From: Purshia tridentata
Lineage: Eukaryota > Streptophyta > Magnoliopsida > Rosales > Rosaceae
Reading direction: 5' to 3'
DNA: 26,701 bases
NCBI GenBank assembly: GCA_003254885.1
Contig: QANT01008826.1
Location: 1 to 26,701, forward strand
Positions 8,386-18,695 of this stretch are shown piece after piece (positions within the stretch are counted from its first letter, which is position 1; each line of letters starts with the position of its first letter). Both the position numbers and the translations under genes were made by a program. Below the pieces are notes generated by a model that was given only the letters and a program-made list of their open reading frames with translations, ran no database searches and was not told the origin of the DNA.

Positions 8386-9431
8386 TGACACGCCCCGACC
8401 CTCGGGCACGTGTCTAAGCTGTTGAAAACTGACAACTGTTTCCTGTGGGCCCTTTTCTCTGAAACTGTGAGCCATGAATATCAAATAATTTACTGAAAAC
8501 AACTGTAATTTCAAAAGCACGTTTATAAAATCAAGCTGTAAATCTTTAACAAATAAAAACAGCTGTAAAAACCAAGTTTCTGAAATACTACTGGTCCCAC
8601 TGCCTCGTCTTCTCTCCGCCGTCCCCTCAGCCTGCACACCTGCCAAACCAAACCCTGCACCCAACCACAGGTGCACCGGGTTTACACACACAAACCCGGT
8701 AAGCTCACTAGAGCTCGTGTGAGTGAAATCTAAACGAAAACCTCAAGTTAATAATTCAATAAATAATCAATCACAAATCATGAACCTTAACCTTATCATC
8801 CAATCCTCTAAACCAACCAAATCCACTGTCCCCAAACTGTAATTCCTCAATTATCCTCAATTGATTCCCTAAACTGAAAGTCACCTTAATTTACATCACA
8901 GCGTCCTGACTTAGAATCCCACTGGATTCTCTAATAATCTTAGAATCCTAGATATCCATTCTGAACCAACTTAAACCTCAATTAATCCTTCCACAGTTCT
9001 CAATAACCTTTAGAATCCACTAAATCCTCAATTAAAAATAACTGATATTCCGTAACCTTTTACTTACCATTAAATCTCAAATGACCTTTATTACTCAAAC
9101 CCCGGTAATCAATTCTCGCCTAGACCCTTAAACCCAAAGTTCTCAACATCTCACTGTCACCCTTTGAGATTCCCCTAGCTTTAAAACATTTTATAAATCC
9201 ACTGAAAACCCTTTGTAGAAATCCGCAATTGAAATCCATTTGCAAGCTCTTTTAGAAAACAATAAAGCTGGTCAAAGTCGCACATTATAAAACAAGAACT
9301 AAAAACTCTGTTAAATTAATAAAACTAGTCACTTTCCAAAATATCAATTATGAACTGAAATCTGTAATTCGCAAGAACAACTGTAAACTGACAAGATGCG
9401 TAAAACCATCACCCAATCCACATCCAGCTAG

Positions 9432-9620
9432 CCTGCCGTACATGCGCAGGGCTCACAACCTGCCGTACGCATGCAGGGCCAATAATCCTGCCGTACATGC
9501 GCAGGGCCTACGACCTGCCGTACGCATGCAGGGCCAATATCCTGCCGTACATGTGCAGAGCCAGGGTCTGTCATACACATGCAGGGCCAACAACTGCCGT
9601 ACGTGCACGCAGGGCCGCCC
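9432..9620 (-). repeat. LTR minisatellite in copy A, seven units
   Basis: Seven units of about 27 bp have the core TGCCGTACATGCGCAGGGCC. Two unit types alternate (ATGCGCAGGGC and GCATGCAGGGCC), so the true period is a ~55-bp dimer. The array is followed by the conserved block containing CCAAAGGGC and GATGGGTCCCAAAGACC. Confidence 0.85.
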
Positions 9621-10318
9621 CCAAAGGGCAAAGCATCCCGACACACGGCCCAAAGCCTATGTGTGTGCCGTGATGGGTCCCAAAGACCTGTATAACCTGA
9701 GAAGCTGAACGAGTAGCAACTGGGTGCTTTGAAAACAGTACCAATCCAAAAATGATATTTCCATTTCAAATCACTGAAAAGTAAGCTCAAAACCTTTTTG
9801 ATATAACAGAAAGTCCACCGAAAACCAGGTTCAAAACCTTTTAATATCACGAGAAAGTTAACCATAACTCGGATTTAAAATTAAATTCCTTCTTACAGAA
9901 CCAACCTTTCCAAAAACTGATAAAGTAAAACCAAACCTTTATTTTAAACCAAGAATAAACTGAATTCTTAAAATCAGTCTCCCAAAACCGAAATCCATAC
10001 TAAATCACTTTAAAAAGAACAAACTGAGTTCTTAAAATCGATTTCCAAAATCAAAATCCATACTAAATCCCTTTAAAAAGCAATAACCTTAAAAACCCCC
10101 GGGAATCCCAATCCTAACCAAGAGTCTCCACTTGGACTCATTATCCTCAAGCAAACCACTAAATCCTTACTTAGTCCGCAATCAATCCTTTAAATCCTCG
10201 GAGATTCCATTCCTAATTCCGTACCCCTCTTAACTAATAACCAGTAACCAAACAGTCACGCAAGCACACAAAGCAAGGAAATAACTAATTAAACTGAGAA
10301 TTAAAGGGTCCTAGGTTC

Positions 10319-10324
10319 ACTCAC
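10319..10324 (-). promoter_or_regulatory. Donor-like splice site in LTR copy A
   Basis: The minus strand reads GGTCACTGTGAGTGAACC, with GTGAGT at the end of the GC-rich leader. The same CTGTGAGTG or CAGTGAGTG word is at the matching place in B, C and D. An acceptor-like GTGCAG/GCTGAGG is at 8632-8633 on the same strand. This is inferred from motif conservation, not shown by transcripts. Confidence 0.5.
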
Positions 10325-11294
10325 AGTGACCAAGCAAAAGACTGAACTGCCCTTCGTGTCCTTCGTGGCTCCTTTGCTCGGATTCTAAAATCCGGCAGCA
10401 CAACGGCATTGGAAATACAAATTCCCAAGCCGAGCGTACTCACAAGCTCGGGTGGTTGGCCCGAGGCCGAAAAACCGAGGAACGGTCGCTGGAACCGTCA
10501 CACGCAGCAAGTCCTACGACGGTCAACCGGCGGTCAACGGCGGTCAACGGCGGTCAACTGGGTCGACGGCCAAAAGTGGCCGGAAACTGACGAAACTCGC
10601 CGGAAAAGCCGGCGGCACCTCCAACACCGATCCGCCGTCCACGGCGGTCCAAAGGTTCAATCGAACCCACCAACAAGCTGGGCTCGACGAGGGGAAGAGA
10701 TCTGGGCGGTCGCTGAGCCTCGTCGTCGCCGGAAACGTCGAGATCGCCACCGTGACGCCGACGGTGCACGTGCGATTCTCCTCTTTCCGGGCTGTTCCAC
10801 GGCGAGCCACCACCATGGGAAGGAAGAGGGAGGAGAGGCGCGCACAACGAGCCAAAAACCAGGCCGGCCCGCTGCCGGACGCGCCCCCACGCGCCGGCAA
10901 AAGGCGCGGCTGGGAGAAGGCTCGCGAGGAAGAGAGACAACTCGGGAGAGAGGAGAGAGAAAGTCTGCTGATTTCTGCGGTCTTGTGCCATTTTTAAAAA
11001 TCCAACTTTTCCAAAATTACCAATTTGTCCTTCCCTTCACACGTTCGTAACTTTCAAACCGTAGCTTCGTTCGACTCGTGCTACGTGTCTACGAACTCGT
11101 GAGTACGAGACCTTTCCAACGAACCCAAAGTCAACGCGAAAAGACCTCCCGAACAAAAAGTCAACTTTTGCCCCCTTTTAAAAGTCAAACTTTAAAAATT
11201 TGAAAATAGTCCAAAACGCTTTACCTCCCAAATAAAATCCCGAAAACTTTTAAAAACTTTTCAAAACCATTTTTGAAAGGTACGGGGTGTTACA

Positions 11295-14200
11295 CCCAAA
11301 GTGGTTCTTTTGGGCTGGCACACTAATCGAGACATTAGAGAGCACTTCCTCACTCCTTTCTATCAAACCGAGCACATTTTGGTGCAATTTGGACCAAGTT
11401 AGACTTAGTATGCACTGAAATGACATATTAGTGCATTCTTAGTACCTGAAGTTGTTCTTTCGGGCTTGAACGCTTATCGAGACATGAGAAAGTACTTCCC
11501 CATTTCTTTCTTTCCAACGGGGAACGTTTTGGTGCGACTTTTACCAAAGTGTACATAGTGTGCACTGAAATAACGTTTCCGTTCGTTCTTAAGACCTCAA
11601 ATGGTTCCTTAGGGTTAGCACGCTTATACCGAGATATGAGAAAGTGCTTCCTTATGTCTTTCTTGCCCACCGAGAAAGTTTTGGTGCAATTTGGATGAAT
11701 TTCGACTGAGTAGGCACCGAAATGATGTTTTCGTGATTCTTAACACCTAAAGTAGTTCTTTAGGGCTGGCACGCTAATCGAGACATGAGAACGTGCGTCC
11801 CCATGTCCTTCATGCCAACTAGGCACTTTTTAACGCAATTTAGATGAAAGTAGACTGAGTATGCTCTGAAATGAGGTTTTAGTTCCCTCTTTACCCGAAA
11901 TGTGCTTCTTGAGGGCTAGAACCTTAATCCAAGCATGAGAACGTGCTTCTTTCCCACCGCGCACGTTTTGGTGCAACTTTTACCAAGTTGTGCATAGTGT
12001 GCATCGAAATGATGTTCTATGCATTCTTAACACCTAAACAGGTTCTTTCAGCCTAGAACGCTAATCCAAACAAGAGAAAGTACTTTGTCATGTCTTTATC
12101 GCCAACCGGGGACGTTTTGCTGCAATTGAAACGAAATTAGGTTTTGGAGGCACCGAAATGAGGTTTTCGTGCGTTCTTAACAAAAGCATTTGCTTCATGA
12201 AGGCTAGACCGCTAATCCAAGAATGGGAAACTGCGTCCCCACATCTTTCTTGCCAACCGGGCACGTTTTGGTGGAAATTGCACCAAATTGGATTGAGTAC
12301 GCACCGAAATGATGTTTTCGTGCCTTTTAAACACGAATTGTGCTTCTTTAGGGCTAGAATGCTAATCCAAGCATGGAGAAAGTGCTTCCCCACGTCTTTT
12401 TTTCCAACCGATAACGTTTTGGTGCAACTTTAACCAAATTGTACAGAGTGTGCACTGAAATGACGTTTTCGTTCATTGCTAACACCCAAAATGGTTCTTT
12501 AGGGCTAGCACGCTAGTTGAGACATTAGAGAGAGCTTCCTCACCTCCTTCTTGCCAATCGGGCACGTTTTCCTGCAATTTGCACCAAGTTAGACTGAGTA
12601 TGCACCAAAATGACGTATTCGTGCATTCTTAGAAGCTAAAGTTGTTCTTTGGGGCTTGAACGCTTATCGAGACATGAGAAAGTGCTTCCCCATGTCTTTC
12701 TTTCCAACGGGGAACGTTTTGGTACAACTTCAATAGAATTGGACTCAGTGTGCACAAAAATGACGTTTTTGTGCATTCTTAAGACCTCCAGTGGTTCCTT
12801 AAGGTTAGCATGCTAATATTGAGACATGAGAAAGTGCTTCCTTATGTTTTTCTTGCCCACCGTGGAAGTTTTGGTGCAATTTGGACGAATTTGGATAGAG
12901 TACGCACCAAAATGATGTTTTCGTGATTCTTAACACCTAAAGTGGTTCTTTAGGGCTGGCACCCTAATCGAGACATGAAAACGTGCGTCCCCATGTCCTT
13001 CTTGCCAACTGGGCACTTTTTGACGCAATTTAGACGAAAGTAGACGGAGTATGCACTGAATTGAGGTTTTAGGTTCTTCTTCACATGAAATGTGCTTTTT
13101 GAGGGTTAGAACATTAATCCAAGCCTGCAAACGTACTTCTTGCCAACCGCGCACGTTTTTGTGCAACCTTAAATAAGTTGTGCATAGTGTGCATCGAAAT
13201 CACGTTCCATGCATTCTTGACACCTAAATTGGTTTGTTGGGGCTAGAACACTAATCCAAACAAGAGAAAGTGTTGCCTCATGTCCTTATTTCCAACCGGG
13301 GGCGTTTTGGTGTAATTGTAATGAAATTAGGTTGAGAAGGCACCGAAATGAGGTACTCGTGCATTCTTAACAAAAGCATGTGCTTTTGGAGGGCTAGAAC
13401 GCTAATCCAAGAATGGGAAAGTGCTTCCCAACATCTTTCTTGCCAACCGGGCATGTTTCGGTGGAAATTGCACGAAATTGGATTGAGTACGCACCGAAAT
13501 GATGTTTTTGTGCCTTCTAAACACAAAATGTGCTTCTTTAGGGCTAGAATGCTAATCCAAGCTTGAGAAAGTGCTTCCCCATGTCTTTCTTGCCAACCGA
13601 TAACGTTTTGGTGCAACTTTAACCAAATTGTACAAAGTGTGCACCAAAATGACGCTTTCGTTCATTGCCAACATCCAAAGTGGTTCTTCAAGGCTAGCAC
13701 GCTAATCGAGACATTAAAGAGTACTTCCTCATCTCTTTCTTGCCAATTGGGCACGTTTTGGTGATATTTAGACCAAGTTAGACTAAGTATGCACCGAAAT
13801 GACGTATTTGTGCATTCTTAGCACCTAAACTTGTTCTTTGGGGATTGAACGCTTATCTAGACATGAGAAAGTGCTTCCCCATGTCTTTCTTTCCAACGGG
13901 GAACATTTGGTGCAACTTTAATCGAATTGGACTCAGTGTGCACCGAAATGACGTTTTCGTGCATTCTTAAGACCTCAAGTGGTTCCTTAGGGTTAGCACG
14001 CTAATATCGAGACATGAGGAAATACTTCCTTATGTCTTTCTTGCCCACCAAAGAAGTTTTGGTGGAATTTGGACGACTTTGGACTGAGTACGCACCGAAT
14101 TGATGTTTTCATGCATTCTTAAGACCTTAAGTGGTTCTTTAGGGCTGGCAGCTAATCGAGACATGAGAATGTGCGTCCTTATGTCCTTCTTGCCAACCGG

Positions 14201-15655
14201 GCACTTTTTGACGCAATTTAGATTAAAGTAGACGGAGTATGCACTGAAATGAGGTTTTAGGTTCTTCTTAACACGAAATGTGCTTCTTGAGGGCTAGAAC
14301 GTTAATCCAAGCTTGAGAATGCGCTTCTTGCCAACGGCGCACGTTTTGGTGCAACTTTAACCAAGTTGTGCATAGTGTGCATTGAAATGACGTTCCATGC
14401 ATTCTTAACACCTAAATTGGTTCGTTGGGGCTAGAACGCTAATCCAAACAAGAGAAAGTGTTGCCTCATGTCCTTATTTCCAACCGGGGGCATTTTGGTG
14501 TAATTGTAACGAAATTAGGTTGAGAAGGCACTGAAATGAGGTTTTGGTGCGTTCTTAACAAAAGCATATGCTTGTGGAGGGCTAGAACGCTAATCCAAGA
14601 GAGGGAAAGTGCTTTCCAACATCTTTGTTGCCAACCGGGCATATTTTAGTGGAAATTGCACGAAATTGGATTGAGTACGCACCGAAATGATGATTTTGTG
14701 CCTTCTAAACACAAAATGTGCTTCTTTAGGGCTAGATTGCTAATCCAAGCGTGAGAAAGTGCTTCCCTATGTCTTTCTTGCCAATCGATAATGTTTTGGT
14801 GCAACTTTAACCAAATTGTACAAAGTGTGCACCGAAATGACGCTTTCGTTCATTGCCAACATCCAAAGTGGTTCTTCAAGGCTAGCACGCTAATCGAGAC
14901 ATTAAAGAGTACTTCCTCACCTCTTTCTTACCAATTGGGCATGTTTTGGTGCACTTTAGACCAAGTTACACTAAGTATGGACCGAACTGACGTATTTGTG
15001 CATTCTTAGCACCTAAAGTTGTTCTTTGGGGCTTGAACGCTTATCGAGACATGAGAAAGTACTTCCTTATTTCTTTCTTGTCCACCAAGGAAGTTTTGGT
15101 GGAATTTGGACGACTTTGGACTGAGTACGCACCGAAATGATGTTTTCATGCATTCTTAATACCTTAAGTGGTTCTTTAGGGCTAGCACGCAAATCCGGAC
15201 ATGAGAACATGTGTCCTCATGTCATTTTTGCTAACCGGGCACGTTTTGATGCAATTTAGACAAAAATGGACTGAGTATGCACTGAAATGAGGTTTTCGTT
15301 CCTTCTTCACAAGAAATGTGCTTCTTGAGGGCTAGAACGTTAATCTAAGCATGAGAATGTGCTTCTTGCCAACCACGCACGTTTTGGTGCAACTTTCACC
15401 AAGTTGTGCACAGTGTACACCTAAATGACATTCCATGCGTTCTTGACACCTAAACTGGGTCGTTGGGGATAGAACGCTAATCCAAACAGGAGAAAGTGGT
15501 TCCTCATGTCTTTATTGCCAACCGGGGACGTTTTGGTGCAATTGAAATGAAATTACGTTGCGGAGGCATCGAAATGAGGCTTTTGTGCATTCTTGACAAA
15601 AGCATGTGCTTCTTAAGGGCTAGAACGCTAATCCAAGAATGGGAAAGTGCTTCCC
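11295..15655. repeat. Satellite array with an eight-monomer higher-order repeat (~1.19 kb)
   Basis: The stretch is built of ~150-bp monomers with the landmarks GGGCTAGCACGCTAATC, ACATGAGAAAGTGCTTCC, CTTGCCAACCGGGCACGTTT and GCACCGAAATGACGTTTTCG. Eight distinguishable monomers recur in fixed order: four of the TCGAGACATGAG type, then four of the TCCAAGCATGAG type. A landmark monomer reads GCACCGAAATGATG at 12301, 13491 and 14679, giving periods of 1190 and 1188 bp. The fifth monomer is ~138 bp with the same internal deletion in every round. About 3.7 rounds are present. In the last, monomers 2 and 3 are fused into one (near 15040-15185). Short frames across it are accidental. There is no gene. 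Confidence 0.9.
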
Positions 15656-15699
15656 TGTAACGACCCGTACTCCGTAAGGTAAAAATTTTAATTTTTGAT

Positions 15700-15990
15700 A
15701 TGGTTTTGGGGCCAAAAGTTGACTTTGGATTTGGATGAGATTGGATGTTTGACTTTGGGTCCATTAGAAATGCCTCGGGCTTACGAGTTTATAGACATGC
15801 GGCATGTCCCGTTTGGAGGGACGGTTTGAAAATTTTGTACGTGGCAAAGGACCCCAAAAGTTGACTTTTTGAATTATAGGGCCCTTGGACTGGACCTTGA
15901 CATGGTTAAGTAGAGCTTGGCCCCACGAGTTCGTAGACACGAAGTATGCGTCAAACGGAGTTACGGTTTGTAAGTTATGTACATGGGAAG
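15700..15990 (+). promoter_or_regulatory. Duplicated TTGAC-rich promoter module in copy B
   Basis: A module with AAAGTTGACTTT and (C/T)ACGAGTTCGTAGACACG-type sequence followed by a GGTTTG(A/T)AA word occurs twice, 142 bp apart (landmarks at 15783 and 15925). Copy C has the same duplication at the same spacing; copy A has one module. TTGAC(C/T) is the core of the WRKY-factor W-box. A regulatory role is inferred from motif and position only. Confidence 0.5.
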
Positions 15991-16019
15991 GGAGTGGCAA
16001 AATTGTCAATAAAGGGACA

Positions 16020-16037
16020 TTCCAGAATTTTCTGGAA
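16020..16037 (+). promoter_or_regulatory. Perfect four-unit heat-shock-element consensus in copy B
   Basis: The 18 bases read TTCCAGAATTTTCTGGAA, i.e. TTCnnGAAnnTTCnnGAA with no mismatch, and form an 8-bp inverted repeat around TT. They lie directly upstream of the pyrimidine-rich start of the leader (16044-16080). Alternating nGAAn units in this spacing are the binding site of heat shock factors. The copia family ONSEN of Arabidopsis uses such a cluster in its LTR. Function here is inferred. Confidence 0.6.
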
Positions 16038-16351
16038 ACAGCCCCTCCTCTTTTATTTCTCCATTTCTCCCCCTCCCAGCCCGCAAACCAGCCAATTCAC
16101 CTACCTTGTGCGCGCGTCACCCCTCCTCTCCCCCACCCATCCAATTCCGACCAATACCCAGCCGCCGACGCCTGCCGCCGCGACCCCCGACGCCGACGCC
16201 AACCCCTGCGCGCGCCGCTGCACGGAGAGAAGTTTCCAGCCGCCGCAACCTCCAGTTTCCGGCCAGTTTTTCCGGCGTTCTCTTGCCATTTAGGGACGAC
16301 ACCTGAGATTGAGGGCGACCCAGCCGAGCAACGAGACTAGACCCCTTGACT

Positions 16352-16357
16352 GTGAGT
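16352..16357 (+). promoter_or_regulatory. Donor-like splice site in LTR copy B
   Basis: GTGAGT follows CCTTGACT at the end of the GC-rich leader. The matching acceptor-like TTTTCCCCAG ends at 17386, giving a predicted intron of 1035 bp that contains the minisatellite. The same arrangement is seen in copy C (21384 to 22513). Confidence 0.5.
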
Positions 16358-16770
16358 GGACTTTATTTTAATTAAAGTTATTTTATTTTACAAGTTGAAT
16401 TTTATTTATCTTGTGAGTGGTTTGGACGTGAAATTCATTTATCAATATTGATTTCGAGATCTCGATCATTATTAAATGTGTTAGACGGATTGACATTTCG
16501 TATCAATTGTATTTATGTTTGAGGTTTTGTGAAAACAACTTTCAAATAAAGTTTTCTGGAACAATTATCGATTTCTCCATAACTTTAAGAAAGTTTTCAA
16601 ATGAATTATTCAATTTCAATGTGAATGATTGCGGACGGATGGTTTTGGATTTTACTAAGCACCCACTTAGTACCCGTTCTGGACATTGGAATTATATAGG
16701 TCTTTGGGACCCATCACGGTACACACATAGGCTTTGGGCCATGTGCCGGGATGCTTTGCCCTTTGGGGGC

Positions 16771-16957
16771 GGCCCTGCGTGCACGTACGGCAGGTATGTT
16801 GGCCCTGCATGTGTATGACAGACCCTGGCTCTGCACATGTACGGCAGGATATTGGCCCTGCATGCGTACGGCAGGTCGTAGGCCCTGCGCATGTACGGCA
16901 GGATTATTGGCCCTGCATGCGTATGGCAGGTTATGGGCCCTGCGCATGTACGGCAGG
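16771..16957 (+). repeat. LTR minisatellite in copy B, seven units
   Basis: The seven units are the reverse complement of those in copy A, in the same order, with the core GGCCCTGCATGCGTACGGCAGG-like words of about 27 bp. They begin directly after the CTTTGGGGGC block. Confidence 0.85.
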
Positions 16958-17170
16958 CTATACGGGGAAATTGGGAGCGAGCGAAATATTCGTTTTAAAT
17001 CCCAAGATTTTGTTTATGCGGAGAAAAAGTTCCAGGGTGGAATTCGGGGAGGGTCCTGTCAGCAGGCTATACGGGGAAGTTGGGAGCGAGTGAAATATTC
17101 GTTTTAAATCTTAATATTTTGTTTATGCGAGGAAAATCTTGGAGTTATGCATGATAAAATTTTCGTTCTT
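16953..17170 (+). repeat. 109-bp duplication in copy B carrying an extra LTR 3' terminus
   Basis: GCAGGCTATACGGGGAA at 16953 recurs at 17062, each followed by TTGGGAGCGAG and a CGTTTTAAATC word. Between them, 17035-17061 is a perfect 27-base copy of the last bases of this same LTR (17771-17797), ending GGGTCCTGTCA. The second segment then resumes at once. Confidence 0.85.
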
Positions 17171-17664
17171 TCAAATTGGGAAATCGCAAAATATTTTTAC
17201 TAGTTATGGCCAATGATTTGATAAAGAACATTTTAAATCTATTTCAAAACTGGGGGTTTTCATGCAAGGTTGGTTAGGTCTTTGTATAAAAATTTTTGGT
17301 TAATTGTAAAAGCTATTTTATTTTGTCCACTTCATTGAGTTGTCTCACATTTACCTCGTGTGGTTTTCTTTTAAAATTTTCCCCAGGTAACTGCGGTGAA
17401 GCGGTTGAGCAAGAGATACGTCGAGGCTTTCATAGATATTGGAAACTTGTAAATTTTCCCTTAATGTCTTACTTAATTATACTATTTACCGTAGTTGGAT
17501 TGTCACGGTGTAAATGTCACTGTTATTAGCACAAACGTTGCTTTAGTTTCCCTTTTATTATGATTTTGGGTCGGAGACCCCTGTTTGTGGTAGGGGAGCT
17601 GGATTAGAAGTGAAATTTACAGGTTTTCTAACGAAGGGTAATCCAGGGTTAGTCCAATTTCAGG

Positions 17665-17736
17665 GGAGGTTCTGCCGAATTTTCGGTAGGATTTTCCTTG
17701 GGAGGTTCTGCCGAATTTTCGGTAGGATTTTCCTTG
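17665..17736 (+). repeat. 36-bp tandem duplication near the 3' end of copy B
   Basis: GGAGGTTCTGCCGAATTTTC at 17665 recurs at 17701. Each unit contains the small inverted repeat CCGAATTTTCGG. Copy C has a single unit with GGAATTTTTGG in its place. Confidence 0.8.
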
Positions 17737-17797
17737 ACATTGGATTCCCGCAGGATTACCCCGAGTTCAAGGGTGGAATTCGGGGAGGGTCCTGTCA

Positions 17798-18100
17798 CTA
17801 CCGGTCGACCACAAAGGCTGATAGGTTGGGGACAACCAGTTGTGTACTGTTTGACTAGTCAAGGACAAGGTCCGACCGGTGGAAATCAAACAAGGCTTAA
17901 AACCTAATTTGAAACACAATTTTTGCCTCACAACTCATACTAAAAGAAAGAACCTATATGAGATGCATGAAATGAAACACATTTTGACACCGTGCATCAT
18001 CATCAAACTTGAGACACTTAAGAGAATCCAAACTTCCTTGAATTGCTTGAACACTCAAAAACACACTCTAAGAAGATTTACAACTCAAGTTTTGTCCTAG
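17798..18100. other. Unassigned sequence between LTR B and the copia polymerase
   Basis: About 300 bp of AT-rich sequence begins with a short segment holding GACCGGTGG and a related ACCGGTCGACC. I find no convincing reading frame, LTR terminus, primer binding site or repeat in it. It may be decayed 5' copia sequence (gag or protease region), but no family residue pattern is visible. Confidence 0.4.
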
Positions 18101-18551
18101 AAAGATACCAATTACAACATACACTTACACTTTTCTAATAAGAAAAATTCTTCCAAACTTTGGCATAGAAGACTAGGACACATTTCAAAAGAAAGATTAT
18201 TAAGCTTGGCAAAAGAACAAGTTTTACTAGCCTTAAACTTTGATGACATGAGTGATCAATGTGTGGAATGTGTTAAAGGAAAGCTAACAAATAAAAAAGA
18301 AAGAAACCTTCCTACATAAGCACAAATGTCTTGCAATTAATCCACATTGAAATTTGTGGACCTTTTCCCACACAAACACATGAAGGTTATAGACATTTTA
18401 TTACTTTTATTGATGAAAATATTAGAAATGGTTACCTTTATTTGCTGACAGAGAAATCACAAGCTTTTGATGTATTCAAAATTTACAAGGCAAAGGTTGA
18501 AAATCAATTAGGCATCAAAACTAAAACCATAAGATCAGATGGGGAGGAGAG

Positions 18552-18695
18552 TATTATGGCAAATTCGATGAAAGTGGAAGAAATCCCGGTCCTTTTGCAA
18601 GGTTTCTACTTTAATAAGCTATATATTATGGCAAATTCGATGAAAGTGGAAGAAATCCAGGTCCTTTTGCAAGGTTTCTACTTTAATAAGCTATT
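18552..18695 (+). repeat. 72-bp tandem duplication in the copia integrase
   Basis: TATTATGGCAAATTCGATGA at 18552 recurs at 18624 with one or two changes. The second copy lacks a 4-base ATAT at its end. It lies between the second catalytic Asp and the Glu region, so the DDE spacing is destroyed. Confidence 0.85.

Larger units (their letters stand above)
8386..11294 (-). mobile_element. Long LTR, copy A (subfamily A/D), probably solo or recombinant
   Basis: On the minus strand the segment begins TGTAACACCCCGTACC at 11294 and ends GGTCGGGGCGTGTCA at 8386, TG...CA with short inverted ends. Shared with copies B-D are the TTGAC-rich first part, the GC-rich leader (about 10990-10330), the donor-like GTGAGT, the TTTGGGACCCATCACGG block with the GCAGGGCC minisatellite, and the acceptor-like AG. 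No gag-pol lies next to either end, as in a solo LTR. The flanking pentamers (ACGAG, CCCAA) differ, and the flanks are two unrelated sequences (Tat pol and satellite), so the copy is not a simple insertion. Frames inside the GC-rich leader are not conserved among copies and I do not call them genes. The copy-C target duplication supports the LTR class. Confidence 0.7.
15656..17797 (+). mobile_element. Long LTR, copy B (subfamily B/C)
   Basis: The segment begins TGTAACGACCCGTACTCC and ends CGGGGAGGGTCCTGTCA, 2142 bp. It follows the family plan: a duplicated TTGAC-rich promoter module, a heat-shock-like palindrome, a pyrimidine tract, a GC-rich leader (about 16044-16350), a GTGAGT donor-like site, the TTTGGGACCCATCACGG block with seven minisatellite units, an acceptor-like CCCCAG at 17381-17386, and a 3' part with GTCGGAGACCCCTGTTTGTGG and GGAGGTTCTGCCGAATTTTCGG. 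It is flanked by satellite on the left (TTCCC) and a copia-linked sequence on the right (CTACC), with no matching duplication, so it is a recombinant or truncated insertion. There is no coding capacity I trust. Confidence 0.7.

Noticed and set aside
9432..9620. CRISPR-like look of the regularly spaced units
   Set aside because: Units are contiguous 27-bp minisatellite copies without unique spacers, in a eukaryotic retroelement.
10409..11050. Long overlapping reading frames on both strands in the GC-rich leader of LTR A
   Set aside because: GC-rich sequence lacks stops by chance. The equivalent leader in B, C and D does not encode a related protein, and the leader differs by frame-breaking indels.
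8386..11294. Interpreting A-D as Helitrons or DNA transposons because of the similar TGTAACACCCCG and TGACACGCCCCG ends
   Set aside because: The inverted match is short, as in LTRs. Copy C has a 5-bp target duplication, and no Helitron CTRR hairpin end or transposase is present.
11428..15764. Many frames of 60-112 codons in the satellite
   Set aside because: They recur at the higher-order period in both strands with internal stops in sister units. No coding signal beyond repetition.
16507..16818. Frame of 103 codons in LTR B
   Set aside because: It crosses AT-rich and minisatellite sequence in the predicted intron and has no counterpart in copy C.
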